From an uncultured Oscillospiraceae bacterium (GTDB lineage Bacteria; Bacillota; Clostridia; Oscillospirales; Oscillospiraceae), in assembly GCA_902497145.1 (NCBI GenBank), contig CABVDR010000026.1, forward strand, positions 1-34,337: 34,337 nucleotides of DNA, in the 5' to 3' direction. The notes under the pieces were generated by a model. The model saw only the letters and a list, made by a program, of their open reading frames with translations. It was not told where the DNA came from and did not search any database. Made by a program: the position numbers and the translations under genes. Below are positions 7,931-15,900 of the stretch, in pieces. Within the stretch, counting starts at the first letter, position 1, and every line of letters starts with the position of its first letter.

Positions 7931-8480
7931 GACTGCTCCCTCCCTTCTTCATCAGCTTCAAGGCCTTTCGCCGGGCACGGGTCAGCTTCATACGTACATG
8001 GGCGGGCTCGTACCCCAGCTGCTGGGCCAGTTGGGCGCTGCTGTACTCCAGAAGATACTTGCCCTCCAGCAGCTGCTGTTCCTCCAGGCTCAGCTGGGGC
8101 CAGATGGCGCGCAGAGGGGCCAGCTCCTCCTGAAGGATGAGCGCCTCGTCCATGGATTCCTGGGAGGCGGGCTCTTCCCTTAGATCCTCCAGGCTGATTA
8201 CCTCTTTTTGCTTGGCCTGGGCCCGCAGATAGGAAATGGCAGTGTTGCGCACCGCAGCCACGATGTAGGAAGCCAAGACGGCTGGCTGGAGGGTGCGCAG
8301 GGTGTCCACCTTTTCAATGAGCTTGCGCAGGCTCTCCTGTACCACCTCCTCCTGCTGGAGGGGATCGGAGAGGTATTTTTGGGCGGTGAAGAACATGAGA
8401 CGGCAAAAATCCCGGTAAAGCTCCAGGATAAATTGACGGTCGTCGTCCTTGCCGCGATGTGTTTCTTTCTCTGTGTACAC
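7917..8480 (-). CDS. RNA polymerase sigma-70 family factor (ECF-like)
   Basis: A 187-residue two-domain sigma factor. The sigma-2 region is 'LELYRDFCRLMFFTAQKYLSDPLQQEEVVQESLRKLIEKV' and sigma-4 is 'LSLEEQQLLEGKYLLEYSSAQLAQQLGYEPAHVRMKLTRARRKALKLM'. Such small factors direct RNA polymerase to a limited set of promoters. The start is GTG 8480 with a GGTGGTG site 6 nt upstream; the longer open frame has no sigma homology. The gene overlaps the start of the membrane DUF4367 protein by 14 bp, the usual sigma/anti-sigma coupling, so activity is probably controlled from the membrane. If the partner is truly truncated, the factor may be deregulated. Confidence 0.85.
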   Translation of the reverse strand: MYTEKETHRGKDDDRQFILELYRDFCRLMFFTAQKYLSDPLQQEEVVQESLRKLIEKVDTLRTLQPAVLASYIVAAVRNTAISYLRAQAKQKEVISLEDLREEPASQESMDEALILQEELAPLRAIWPQLSLEEQQLLEGKYLLEYSSAQLAQQLGYEPAHVRMKLTRARRKALKLMKKGGSSHGQP

Positions 8481-8514
8481 GAAATCACCACCGGGCTGAA
8501 TATGTCCTATTTCT

Positions 8515-8544
8515 ATATAAGACGGATATCCCGGAAAAATGCAA
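8515..8544 (-). promoter_or_regulatory. Candidate promoter of the sigma factor gene
   Basis: On the minus strand TTGCAT (8544-8539) is followed after 18 nt by TTATAT (8520-8515), about 35 bp before the GTG start. It is a plausible sigma-A promoter. The sequence CCGGGATATCCG between the hexamers is nearly palindromic and could bind a regulator. Confidence 0.35.
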
Positions 8545-8583
8545 CCGGAAATAAAACCTATTTTGTAAATAGAGTGTGGGAGA

Positions 8584-8623
8584 ACATACAAGGGGCGGCA
8601 CGGTGGCGCCGCTCCTTGTATGT
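8584..8623. repeat. Long imperfect inverted repeat upstream of the sigma promoter
   Basis: ACATACAAGGGGCGGC and GCCGCTCCTTGTATGT form a 16-bp stem with one mismatch (a G-T pair) and an 8-nt loop. There is no T run, so it is not an obvious terminator. Apart from the M20 terminator and the candidate sigma promoter, it is the main structure in the gene-free stretch 8481-8801. Confidence 0.5.
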
Positions 8624-8683
8624 GAAGCGGAAAAATGTGCGGGGAATTGAAATGCTCTGATCCTCTTATACCATAGCAGGGAT

Positions 8684-8739
8684 AAAAAAAGGACCTGGTC
8701 CGTCGCACTCGGTTCAAACAGAGTGCGGCAGACCAGGCC
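8684..8739 (-). terminator. Intrinsic terminator after the M20 amidohydrolase operon
   Basis: On the minus strand GGCCTGGTC and GCACTC pair with GAGTGC and GACCAGGTCC, with small internal mismatches and a 10-nt loop, followed by seven T. It ends the creatininase-GltS-M20 operon. Confidence 0.88.
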
Positions 8740-8801
8740 GGAAAAACTTGTTGTATAAAAGAGAAGGGAAAACAAATCAAAAGGGAAAAGAAACCACGGT
8801 G

Positions 8802-9980
8802 TTACCGCAGGTAGTCCAGAGCAAGCTGGCACATCACCGAAGCGCCGGTGGGGATGCCCTGCTCATCAAACAGGATCCCTGCGTTATGCAGGGGAAGGTG
8901 AGACGCGGGGGCGTCGGTGGCGGTTCCGATGCGGAACATGGCACCGGGGATCTGCTGCAGATACCGGGCAAAATCCTCAGAGCCCATGGAGGGCTGCTCC
9001 AGATAGCGCACCTGCTCCTTACCCAGCTGCTGGGAGGCCGCGGCATCCAACAGGTCTACCACCTGGGGATCGCATACAAGGGGAGGCATTCCACGGTGGT
9101 ATTCCACCTCACACTGGGCACCCATAGCGGCGGCACAGTGGGCGGAGATGTCCCGGATCCGCTGCTCCACCAGGGCCTGGATCTCCGGATCCACCGTGCG
9201 GACGGTGCCTTCCAGCACTGCCTCATCAGGGATCACGTTGGCCGCGGTGCCGGCAGTGAATTTGCCGATGGTCACCACAGCGGAATCCAGGGGGGCCACG
9301 GAGCGGGAGACCACGCTCTGAAGCTGGCCCACCAGGTAGCAGGCAGTTACAATGGGGTCAATGCTCTTGTGGGGATGGGCGCCGTGTCCGCCCCGCCCGG
9401 TGACCCGGATGAGGAAGGTGTCGGAAGAGGCCATAAAGCCGCCTTTCCGCAGACCCACCGTGCCGCCGGGCAAATCGGGCCAGCAGTGGGCGCCGATGGC
9501 CAGATCAGGCTTGTAGTGTTCCAGCAGGCCGGACTCCAGAACCGCGGCGGCGCCGGAGCCGGTCTCCTCCGCCGGCTGGAAGAGGAAGAGGACCTGCCCC
9601 TTCAACTGTTCCCGCATCTGGGAGAGCACCCGCGCACACAGCAAAAGAGCGGATGTGTGGATGTCGTGGCCGCAGCTGTGGCACACTCCCGGGCACTCCG
9701 AGGCGAAGGGGAGGCCGGACTTTTCCTGCACGGGCAGCGCGTCAATGTCCGCCCGGAGCATTAGGGTTTTTCCAGGCTGGCCGCCCTGGAGCAGGGCGGC
9801 CGTGCCGGAGGGAAGGGTCACATCCTGGATGAGGGGGATGCCGTAGGACTGCAGCGTCTCCTGGATCAGCCGGGTGGTGTTGACTTCTTTCATGGACAGC
9901 TCGGGGTGGCGGTGGAGGTTCCGCCGCAGCTCCACCGCGTCCGGAGTATATTGCTGGATCAGAGAGGCGATCTGCTGCAT
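8802..9980 (-). CDS. M20 family amidohydrolase (hippurate hydrolase / aminoacylase-like)
   Basis: A 392-residue M20D metallohydrolase. Metal and catalytic motifs are intact: 'LRADIDALP', 'CHSCGHDIHTS' (metal Cys/His/Asp), 'FQPAEE' (general-base Glu), the dimerisation-domain 'GRGGHGAHPHKSIDP', and 'SMGSEDFA' with 'LHN' near the end. Family members hydrolyse N-acyl or N-benzoyl amino acids, p-aminobenzoyl-glutamate or indole-acetyl amino acids, releasing the free amino acid. The start is ATG 9980 with a GGGAG site; 17 extra codons upstream would overlap the transporter gene. It begins 4 bp after the GltS stop, so both are translated from one mRNA. Co-transcription with a glutamate-type symporter and a creatininase-family hydrolase suggests uptake and cleavage of an amide-linked amino-acid compound. 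Confidence 0.9.
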   Translation of the reverse strand: MQQIASLIQQYTPDAVELRRNLHRHPELSMKEVNTTRLIQETLQSYGIPLIQDVTLPSGTAALLQGGQPGKTLMLRADIDALPVQEKSGLPFASECPGVCHSCGHDIHTSALLLCARVLSQMREQLKGQVLFLFQPAEETGSGAAAVLESGLLEHYKPDLAIGAHCWPDLPGGTVGLRKGGFMASSDTFLIRVTGRGGHGAHPHKSIDPIVTACYLVGQLQSVVSRSVAPLDSAVVTIGKFTAGTAANVIPDEAVLEGTVRTVDPEIQALVEQRIRDISAHCAAAMGAQCEVEYHRGMPPLVCDPQVVDLLDAAASQQLGKEQVRYLEQPSMGSEDFARYLQQIPGAMFRIGTATDAPASHLPLHNAGILFDEQGIPTGASVMCQLALDYLR

Positions 9981-9984
9981 GGTC

Positions 9985-11322
9985 TTAGGCTCCCTTCTTT
10001 CCGCTTCTTCCAAACAGGACAAAGCCCACAATCAGGAAGGCGAGCAGGAAGCCCACCGAGCCTAAGGTTACCATCATCGGTGCGCTCATCATCAGCATGG
10101 GGCCGATGACGTTATAGGGCTGCTGGAAGAAGGAGCCCACGGTGCTGGAGCCAGAGATACTCTCGGCGGTGTGGGAGTCGCCGTTGGGGTCCAGAACACG
10201 CAGCAGCAGCAGACCGGTGGCCAGGCTGCCGGTGCACTGGCCGTAGGCGCCCATGGCCAGCTCAAACCAGTGCTCGCCATACCACTTCTTGCTCAGCCAG
10301 AGGGAGAGAACGGCGGTGAGGATGCAGATGAGCACGGAGGTGACCACGATGGGAACCAGATAGGAGGCCAGCACGCTGATCTGGATGGTGGCCACCGCGG
10401 AGGTGATCATATACTCCAGAGCCAGGCCGGAGATGCGCTGCATGCTGCCCCGGTCGATGTACTGATTGTACTTGGTGCGGCTCATGGCCAGGCCGATCAC
10501 CGCGCCCACCAGCAGACACATGGTATACAGAGGGATGCGCTCCCAGAAGGGGATGATCTTGATGAGCAGCTCCCGCAGCAGGTGGGAGACCAGAACCACC
10601 GCGCCCACGATCATCATCTGGAAAGCGAAGGGATCCAGCACGGAGGAGTTGGAGATGGCAATGGCCATGGGCTTGCGGTCCTCAGGCTCCATGATGCCGG
10701 TCATATCCTGCTTCTGCAGGTAGTTGGAGGACATTTTGCGCATGGTGATACCCTTTTTGGCACCCATGTTGATGATCAGCATACCGCCGATCACCGCGGC
10801 GAACATGCCCACAGTGGCGTAGGTCATGGCAATGCCGGTGGCCTCATTCCAGCCCTCGGTGGCAAAGGCGCCGCCCATGATGCCGGCGGAGCCATGGCCG
10901 CCGTAGAAGGCGGACACAGGCAAAAGGCCGATGGCGTAGGGGAGGTTGGGAATCACAAGGGACAAAGCGGCGGCAATGGCCAGGCCGCCCACCACCTGGG
11001 CCATGAAGACGGCGCCGGTGATGCAGGTGGTAGCCACCACATTACGGCCGAACTTCGTGGACTTTGTGCCCAGGAAGGAGGTGGCGAAGATAAAGGCGAA
11101 CAGGAAGTTGGTCCACTGGGAGATACTGTCGCTGAACTCTACGCACACGGGGGAGAACTGTCCCAATACCTGAGGGCCCAGGAGCAGACCCAGAATACCT
11201 GCAATCAGCGAGGTGGGGATAAAGTACTTCTGGAAGAACGGGATCCGCTGCCGGATCAGAAATGCAACAAACAGCAGTACGCTGACCACTGCAAAGTCCA
11301 GTAAGAAATCAGTTAATGTCAT
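9985..11322 (-). CDS. gltS: Sodium:glutamate symporter, GltS (ESS) family
   Basis: A 445-residue protein with about 12 hydrophobic helices in two inverted halves. The GltS signature 'FYGGHGSAGIMG' in the first half and 'ELAMGAYGQCTGSLATGLLLLR' in the second are the expected re-entrant substrate regions. Canonical GltS carries glutamate inward with sodium ions. Relatives with other substrates are possible, and the neighbours (M20 amidohydrolase, creatininase-family enzyme) hint at a related carboxylate. A GAGGAGG site stands 8 nt before ATG. It is the middle gene of a three-gene operon, 59 bp after the creatininase-family gene. Confidence 0.88.
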   Translation of the reverse strand: MTLTDFLLDFAVVSVLLFVAFLIRQRIPFFQKYFIPTSLIAGILGLLLGPQVLGQFSPVCVEFSDSISQWTNFLFAFIFATSFLGTKSTKFGRNVVATTCITGAVFMAQVVGGLAIAAALSLVIPNLPYAIGLLPVSAFYGGHGSAGIMGGAFATEGWNEATGIAMTYATVGMFAAVIGGMLIINMGAKKGITMRKMSSNYLQKQDMTGIMEPEDRKPMAIAISNSSVLDPFAFQMMIVGAVVLVSHLLRELLIKIIPFWERIPLYTMCLLVGAVIGLAMSRTKYNQYIDRGSMQRISGLALEYMITSAVATIQISVLASYLVPIVVTSVLICILTAVLSLWLSKKWYGEHWFELAMGAYGQCTGSLATGLLLLRVLDPNGDSHTAESISGSSTVGSFFQQPYNVIGPMLMMSAPMMVTLGSVGFLLAFLIVGFVLFGRSGKKGA

Positions 11323-11381
11323 TGCAAAATCCTCCTCGTATTGAAATGCCCGGATTGGGCGGGCGGCACCGCCGCGGTGGA

Positions 11382-12116
11382 TTAGAGCATCTTCTCCTTC
11401 ATGTAGGTGACGATGCGGTCCACACAGCGGTTGACCAGCTGCTCGCCCTTCTCCTTGGTGGCCACGGTGGCGTCACCGATGGTGCCGTTGGAGGTGCGGG
11501 AGGTAAAGGGAGCAAAGCCGATAAAGTCGGCGTAGTTGCCGGTGTTGATGGGCTCCACCCGGGTCATCTCGGTGGTGTCCACCAGCTCGGGGAACAGGTA
11601 GAGCATGACGGAGGTGCCGCACTCGCTGGCGTGGCCGTGGGCCATCTGGCCGCTGAACTGGCAGATGCCGTCGCAGTTGGCCGCGGTGAAGCGCCACCAG
11701 TCGATCTGCACCATCTTCAGCTCGGGATGCTGGGCCAGGTACTTTTTGCCGATGTAGCTGGCGGTGTCCACATTGCCGGCGTGGCCGGTGATGAACACCA
11801 GGTTCTTGGCCCCGTCCTGGATGAGCTTGCCCACCACGAAGTCCAGGTAATCCTCCAGGATCTTGCGGGGCATGGGGAAGGTGCAGGGGAAGGACTGGAG
11901 GGCAGAGGACTCGCCCGCCTCAATGGTAGGGGCGATGAGGGCGCCGGTGCGCTCGGCCACCAGCTCCGCAATGCGCTTGGCCACGATCAGGTCGGTTCCC
12001 ATGGGGAGGTGGGGGCCGTAAATTTCACAGGCGCCGGTGGGGATGATCACGGTGGGGCACTCCTTCAGGCGCGCCAAGTATTGTTTTCCGCTCATTTTTC
12101 TGATATAATTTGTCAT
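11382..12116 (-). CDS. Creatininase-family amidohydrolase with altered active-site residues
   Basis: A 244-residue protein of the creatininase/MftE/FAPy-deformylase superfamily. The core motifs are 'GACEIYGPHLPMGTD' (residues 28-42) and 'ITGHAGN' (109-115). In creatininase the first motif supplies Glu34, His36 and Asp45 as metal ligands; here Glu31 and Asp42 are kept but the His position is Tyr33. The usual 'HAxxxETS' segment reads H-A-S-E-C-G-T-S (162-169), moving the Glu two places. Known members open cyclic amides or cleave peptides and formamides. The altered residues argue against plain creatininase activity. It is the first gene of the operon with GltS and M20, has a GGGAG site 9 nt before ATG, and diverges from a LysR gene. 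Confidence 0.82.
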   Translation of the reverse strand: MTNYIRKMSGKQYLARLKECPTVIIPTGACEIYGPHLPMGTDLIVAKRIAELVAERTGALIAPTIEAGESSALQSFPCTFPMPRKILEDYLDFVVGKLIQDGAKNLVFITGHAGNVDTASYIGKKYLAQHPELKMVQIDWWRFTAANCDGICQFSGQMAHGHASECGTSVMLYLFPELVDTTEMTRVEPINTGNYADFIGFAPFTSRTSNGTIGDATVATKEKGEQLVNRCVDRIVTYMKEKML

Positions 12117-12256
12117 ATTTACTACTCCCTTTCTGGTTTTTTCTCGAATGCTTTAAGCTTTATGTATAAAAATACTATCACACTGCATTGCTGACGTAAA
12201 ATGAAGAAAGGGTGTTGTACGATGCGAAAAACTCATTTATCTCAAAGGGAGCGTCT
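12117..12256. promoter_or_regulatory. Divergent AT-rich promoter region, creatininase operon / LysR
   Basis: The 140 bp between the divergent starts are markedly AT-rich in a GC-rich region and include 'TATGTATAAAAATACTATCA'. Placement matches the usual shared control region of a LysR gene and its target operon. I could not fix individual -35/-10 pairs with confidence. Confidence 0.4.
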
Positions 12257-13147
12257 ATGAACACCGAAAATATCAAGTGCTTTATTACCTTGGCGGAGTG
12301 TCTCAATTTTACCAAGGCGGCGGAAAAAGAACATGTGACACAGACAAGCATGAGCCGAAAGATTAGCAGTCTGGAGACGGAGCTGGGCGTGCCCCTTCTC
12401 TATCGGGACAACCGTATGGTGGAATTGACGCCTGCCGGAAAAGAGTTTTACGCACAGACCAAGAAGATCATGAACTCCTATGAGCAGGCGGTATATGCGG
12501 TGCAGAATATACAGCACGGGTTCAGCAAAGAGTTGAGGATCGGTGTAGGTCTGTACGAGGACCAGTTGATCGGCCCTTTTGTAGGCAAACTGGCGGTGGA
12601 AAATCCCCAGACCCGCATCAGCTTCATGCAGTTTCGGTACCGCCAGCTTCTGGAGCAATTTCAGCAGGATGTTGTGGACGTGATTGTCTCCAGCGATCAG
12701 TATCTGGATGAAATTCCATCCAGTGAGATGGAGTCTTATTTGGTACACAATGCCCCGTGGAATCTGGCCATGCACCGGGAGGATGAGCTTTCCCAGCAGT
12801 CCAGCATCCAAAAGTCCATGCTGGAGGGGCGAATCGTAGTGACTATGTACGACGGCTCTGCGGCCAACATCCGGGACTACTATTAAAAGGTATTTCCGTT
12901 TCGGGATTTTATTTATGTAAATTCGTTTGCGACCAAGATGACAATGATCCGGGCGAATCTGGGGGTTGGAGTGGTGCCCTCCTTCATTTCTCTGCCCGCA
13001 GAAATGGACATCTGCCTGCGCCCCCTCTCCCCGGCCTATACGCCCCGAAAGTTTTACATCCTCTGCAAAAAAGACCACCCCAGCACCTTGGTCCATGAAT
13101 TTGTCAGACGCTGCGCCCAAGCATTTGAAGCGCGGAATTTTCAGTGA
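12257..13147 (+). pseudogene. LysR-family regulator interrupted by an in-frame TAA
   Basis: Reading through one TAA (12884-12886, codon 210) gives a full-length 296-residue LysR protein in a single frame. The N-terminal helix-turn-helix ('NFTKAAEKEHVTQTSMSRKISSLETELGV') and the first part of the substrate-binding domain lie before the stop. After it the same frame continues with 'KVFPFRDFIYVNSFATKM' and 'NLGVGVVPSFISLP', a typical LysR C-terminal half. ATG 12257 is supported by AAAGGGAG 6 nt upstream. The truncated product would keep DNA binding but lose half the ligand domain. The gene diverges from the creatininase-GltS-M20 operon, its probable former target. A recent nonsense mutation or a base-call error is the simplest explanation. 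Confidence 0.8.
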
Positions 13148-13193
13148 GAGGCAGAGCGCTTCAAGCGGCGCTCAGCAGTGCTGTACATAAATT

Positions 13194-13231
13194 GTGGCCG
13201 AAGACTGCACCCAGTGCAGATCTTCGGCCAT
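13194..13231 (+). terminator. Intrinsic terminator after the LysR gene
   Basis: TGGCCGAAGA pairs with TCTTCGGCCA, with an inner stem CTGCAC/GTGCAG around a CCA loop, followed by TATTTTA. It has the form of a functional terminator in both directions. Confidence 0.8.
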
Positions 13232-13406
13232 ATTTTATGCCATGAAAAGAACGGCTGGTATGATGAAAGAAAGAACAGATGCGCCGGGCTTTGCAATTTC
13301 GCGGCAGAATAAAATAGGAGAAGTTTTTTAAAAACAGACGCAATTTTATAAAAAATTGACACTTTTTCAGGGAAAATCTTTGAGAACTGTTTGCCGGCCC
13401 CGCGGC

Positions 13407-13436
13407 TTGACACAAGTGTGCATGGGATGATATAAG
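13407..13436 (+). promoter_or_regulatory. Sigma-A-type promoter of the nitrilase gene
   Basis: A perfect TTGACA (13407-13412), an 18-nt spacer and TATAAG (13431-13436) lie about 43 bp before the chosen ATG. This is the clearest housekeeping promoter in the window. Confidence 0.7.
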
Positions 13437-13478
13437 GAACCAACGGTATTTTTGCATGAAGATAGGAGGATGTCGTGT

Positions 13479-14399
13479 ATGAAAGAGATGAAATCCGTGT
13501 GCCGCATTGCGGTGGTTCAGGCGGCGCCTGTGCTGTTTGACAAGGTGGGCTGTACCCAGAAGGCGATTGAACTGATCCGCACTGCGGCCGGACAGGGGGC
13601 GGAGCTGGTGGTTCTGCCGGAATTGTTTATTCCCGGCTATCCCTACGGGATGACCTTCGGGTTTACAGTGGGCGCCCGGAGTGAAGCGGGACGGCTGGAC
13701 TGGATGCGCTACTACGAAAATTCCATCCTGGTGCCCGGGGAGGAGACGGCGGCACTGTCCAAAACAGCGGCGGAGCTGGGGGTCTATGTGAGCATCGGCG
13801 TCTCGGAGCGCGACGCCCTCACCGCCACGCTGTACAACACCAACCTGATCTTTGCCCCCGACGGGACTCTGGAGTCGGTGCACCGGAAGCTGAAACCCAC
13901 CGGCGCGGAGCGGGTGGTCTGGGGGGATGCCAACCGGGATTATTTCCCCCTGGCGCACACGCCCTGGGGCCCCATGGCCAGCCTGATCTGCTGGGAGAGC
14001 TATATGCCTCTGGCCCGGGTAGCCCTCTATCAGAAGGGGGTCACTCTCTACCTCTCCCCCAACACCAATGACAACCCGGAGTGGCAGGCCACCATCCGCC
14101 ACATTGCCCTGGAGGGCCGGTGCTACTTTGTCAACTGCAACATGTACTTTACCAAGGACATCTATCCCGCAGACCTTCACTGTCCCCAGGAGATCGCGGC
14201 CCTTCCCCAGGTGGTCTGTCGGGGCGGCAGCTGTGTGATCGACCCCTATGGCCACGAGGTGATGCAGCCCCTGTGGGATGAGGAGGGGATTTTGTATGCG
14301 GATCTGGATATGACCAAGGTCCCGGCCAGCCGGATGGAGTTTGACCCCTGCGGTCACTATGCAAGACCAGATGTGCTTAACCTCCAGGTCCTGGAGTAA
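13479..14399 (+). CDS. Nitrilase (carbon-nitrogen hydrolase, nitrilase branch)
   Basis: A 306-residue carbon-nitrogen hydrolase with the full triad: Glu48 in 'VLPELFIPGYP', Lys137 in 'HRKLKPTG' and Cys171 in 'LICWESYMPLAR'. The C-W-E-x-x-M-P-L form around the Cys is that of true nitrilases and cyanide-degrading enzymes rather than amidases or ureidopropionases. Such enzymes convert nitriles to carboxylate and ammonia through a thioester intermediate. ATG 13479 has GGAGG at 9 nt; two earlier in-frame starts overlap that site. The gene stands alone with its own strong promoter and terminator. Aliphatic or aryl nitriles are possible substrates; indole-acetonitrile-like plant compounds would fit a gut habitat, but that is speculation. 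Confidence 0.92.
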   Translation: MKEMKSVCRIAVVQAAPVLFDKVGCTQKAIELIRTAAGQGAELVVLPELFIPGYPYGMTFGFTVGARSEAGRLDWMRYYENSILVPGEETAALSKTAAELGVYVSIGVSERDALTATLYNTNLIFAPDGTLESVHRKLKPTGAERVVWGDANRDYFPLAHTPWGPMASLICWESYMPLARVALYQKGVTLYLSPNTNDNPEWQATIRHIALEGRCYFVNCNMYFTKDIYPADLHCPQEIAALPQVVCRGGSCVIDPYGHEVMQPLWDEEGILYADLDMTKVPASRMEFDPCGHYARPDVLNLQVLE

Positions 14400-14437
14400 C
14401 GGCTGAGACTTTCACAGAGATACAGAAGATCCATAAA

Positions 14438-14467
14438 AAGGGCGCGGGGACTTGTCCCCGCGCCCTT
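14438..14467. terminator. Bidirectional intrinsic terminator
   Basis: AAGGGCGCGGGGA pairs perfectly with TCCCCGCGCCCTT around a CTTG loop, with an A run before and TCT after. It lies between the convergent nitrilase and cysteine desulfidase genes. Confidence 0.88.
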
Positions 14468-14481
14468 CTCTGTGTCTTGGC

Positions 14482-15795
14482 TTAGTTGCCCAACATAATG
14501 TTTAAGATTTCCACGTCTGTGCTCTTCATGCCCACACGGCCCATGCGGCCCACGGCAGCAATGGTGTCTTCCGGGTTTTCCATGGTCATGCCCTCGCCGG
14601 GCTGGAAGACATTCCCCTCTAAACTCAGCTCCAGTGCCATCAGGGCGTTTTCCACCGCCAGGCCGATCTTGGCGGCACAGCTGGCCTTTGCACCGTCACA
14701 CACCATGCCGCCCAGCGTCTCAATGCTGTTGGTAATGGTATCGCAGGTGACTTTGTACAGCCGCTCCTGCTCCCCCTTGCGGTGCAGGAGCATGTAAGCG
14801 ATGCCGCAGGCCGCTCCGGTGGCCGCACTGGTGGCCCCGCAATAGGCGCTCAGGCTGCCGATATACTTTTTCTGATGGACACTGAGGAGATTGCCCACCA
14901 CCAGTGCCCGGTACAGCATCTCCTGATCCACCTGCCAATAGCGGGCATACATCACAATGGGCATGGTGATGGTGATGCCCTGGTTGCCGCTGCCGCTGTT
15001 GATGACCACAGGCAGGGAACATCCGCTCATCCGGGCGTCACTGCCGGCCGCGGCAGCCGCGCGGGCCTGCATGCGGACCTGATCCATGCCGCTGGCATTG
15101 ATGGAGTTGGACATGAGAATCCGTCCGGTCTCCACCCCATAGCTGCCCTTCAGACCCTCGGTGGAAATGGCGCAATTGTAGTCGATCTGACGCTGCAAAA
15201 TCTCCTGTACATCGGAAATTTGAACCGTATCAGCAAATTCCAGAATGTTTTTTACACTCAGCAGCATCCGGTCCGCCCCGGTTTTTTCCTCCTTGGCGGC
15301 AGGATCGGGACGATGGTTGAGCACAACCTGGCCATCCTTTTCCATAAAGGTGATGTTATTGTGGTGCTCCTGAATTTCCACCTGGGCGGTGTGTCCGCCG
15401 CCGGTCACTTCAATGCGCACATACAGGTTGTCTACATCCTCCACCAGGTGGCATTGGCAGAAGTTTGCTTTCAGCAGCGCCTGCGTCTGCTGAATATCGG
15501 CCGGAGTCACGCTCTCCAGCACGGCAAGCTCCTGATCCGGATCTCCGCCTACAATGCCCAGGATTGCCGCCACGTCCATGCCGCGCAGGCCGCCGGAATT
15601 GGGCACCACAACGCCTTTGACATTCTTGATGATGTTGCCGCTGCAGTATACCTGGCACTGGTCCGGCAGCTGTCCCAGCAGCTGTCTGGCCTTTGCTCCG
15701 GCATAGGCAATGGCGATGGGCTCTGTGCAGCCGAGAGCAACCAGCAGCTCTTCCTGCAGGATTTGAAGATGATTTTTGTACAACAGTTGGTCCAT
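14482..15795 (-). CDS. cyuA: CyuA/CdsB-type L-cysteine desulfidase (UPF0597 family)
   Basis: A 437-residue protein of the YhaM/CyuA family, which splits L-cysteine into pyruvate, ammonia and sulfide using an iron-sulfur cluster rather than PLP. The start 'EELLVALGCTEPIAIAYAGAKA' with Cys23 is diagnostic. Further conserved blocks are 'NSGSGNQGIT', 'AYCGATSAATGAACG' and 'GMVCDGAKASCAAKIGLA', which contain the other candidate cluster cysteines. L-serine dehydratase-like activity is an alternative in this fold. An AGGAGG site lies 11 nt upstream of ATG. The gene is a single unit diverging from an intact LysR gene, its likely regulator. Sulfide release suits anaerobic amino-acid fermentation. Confidence 0.9.
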   Translation of the reverse strand: MDQLLYKNHLQILQEELLVALGCTEPIAIAYAGAKARQLLGQLPDQCQVYCSGNIIKNVKGVVVPNSGGLRGMDVAAILGIVGGDPDQELAVLESVTPADIQQTQALLKANFCQCHLVEDVDNLYVRIEVTGGGHTAQVEIQEHHNNITFMEKDGQVVLNHRPDPAAKEEKTGADRMLLSVKNILEFADTVQISDVQEILQRQIDYNCAISTEGLKGSYGVETGRILMSNSINASGMDQVRMQARAAAAAGSDARMSGCSLPVVINSGSGNQGITITMPIVMYARYWQVDQEMLYRALVVGNLLSVHQKKYIGSLSAYCGATSAATGAACGIAYMLLHRKGEQERLYKVTCDTITNSIETLGGMVCDGAKASCAAKIGLAVENALMALELSLEGNVFQPGEGMTMENPEDTIAAVGRMGRVGMKSTDVEILNIMLGN

Positions 15796-15837
15796 GAGGG
15801 TCCATTCCTCCTAATATGATTTAAAAAGCGGCTTGCA

Positions 15838-15850
15838 TTCCACAATGGAA
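15838..15850. promoter_or_regulatory. Candidate LysR-type operator
   Basis: TTCCACAATGGAA is a perfect inverted repeat with 5-bp arms, in the 105-bp gap between the divergent cyuA and LysR starts. It contains the T-N11-A pattern common to LysR sites. Identification rests on symmetry and position only. Confidence 0.4.
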
Positions 15851-15900
15851 AACGATAAACTGGTCGTGTTTAGACAACGATTTTGTTGGGGGGATCTGAC

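Larger units (their letters stand above)
13148..13478. other. Intergenic region, 331 bp
   Basis: It contains the terminator of the LysR gene (13194-13231), an AT-rich stretch with A and T runs (about 13305-13380) and the nitrilase promoter (13407-13436). No credible small gene was seen. Confidence 0.6.

Noticed and set aside
10171..11304. 377-codon plus-strand open frame
   Set aside because: Exact shadow of gltS; composition dominated by Gly, His and Asp and no ribosome site.
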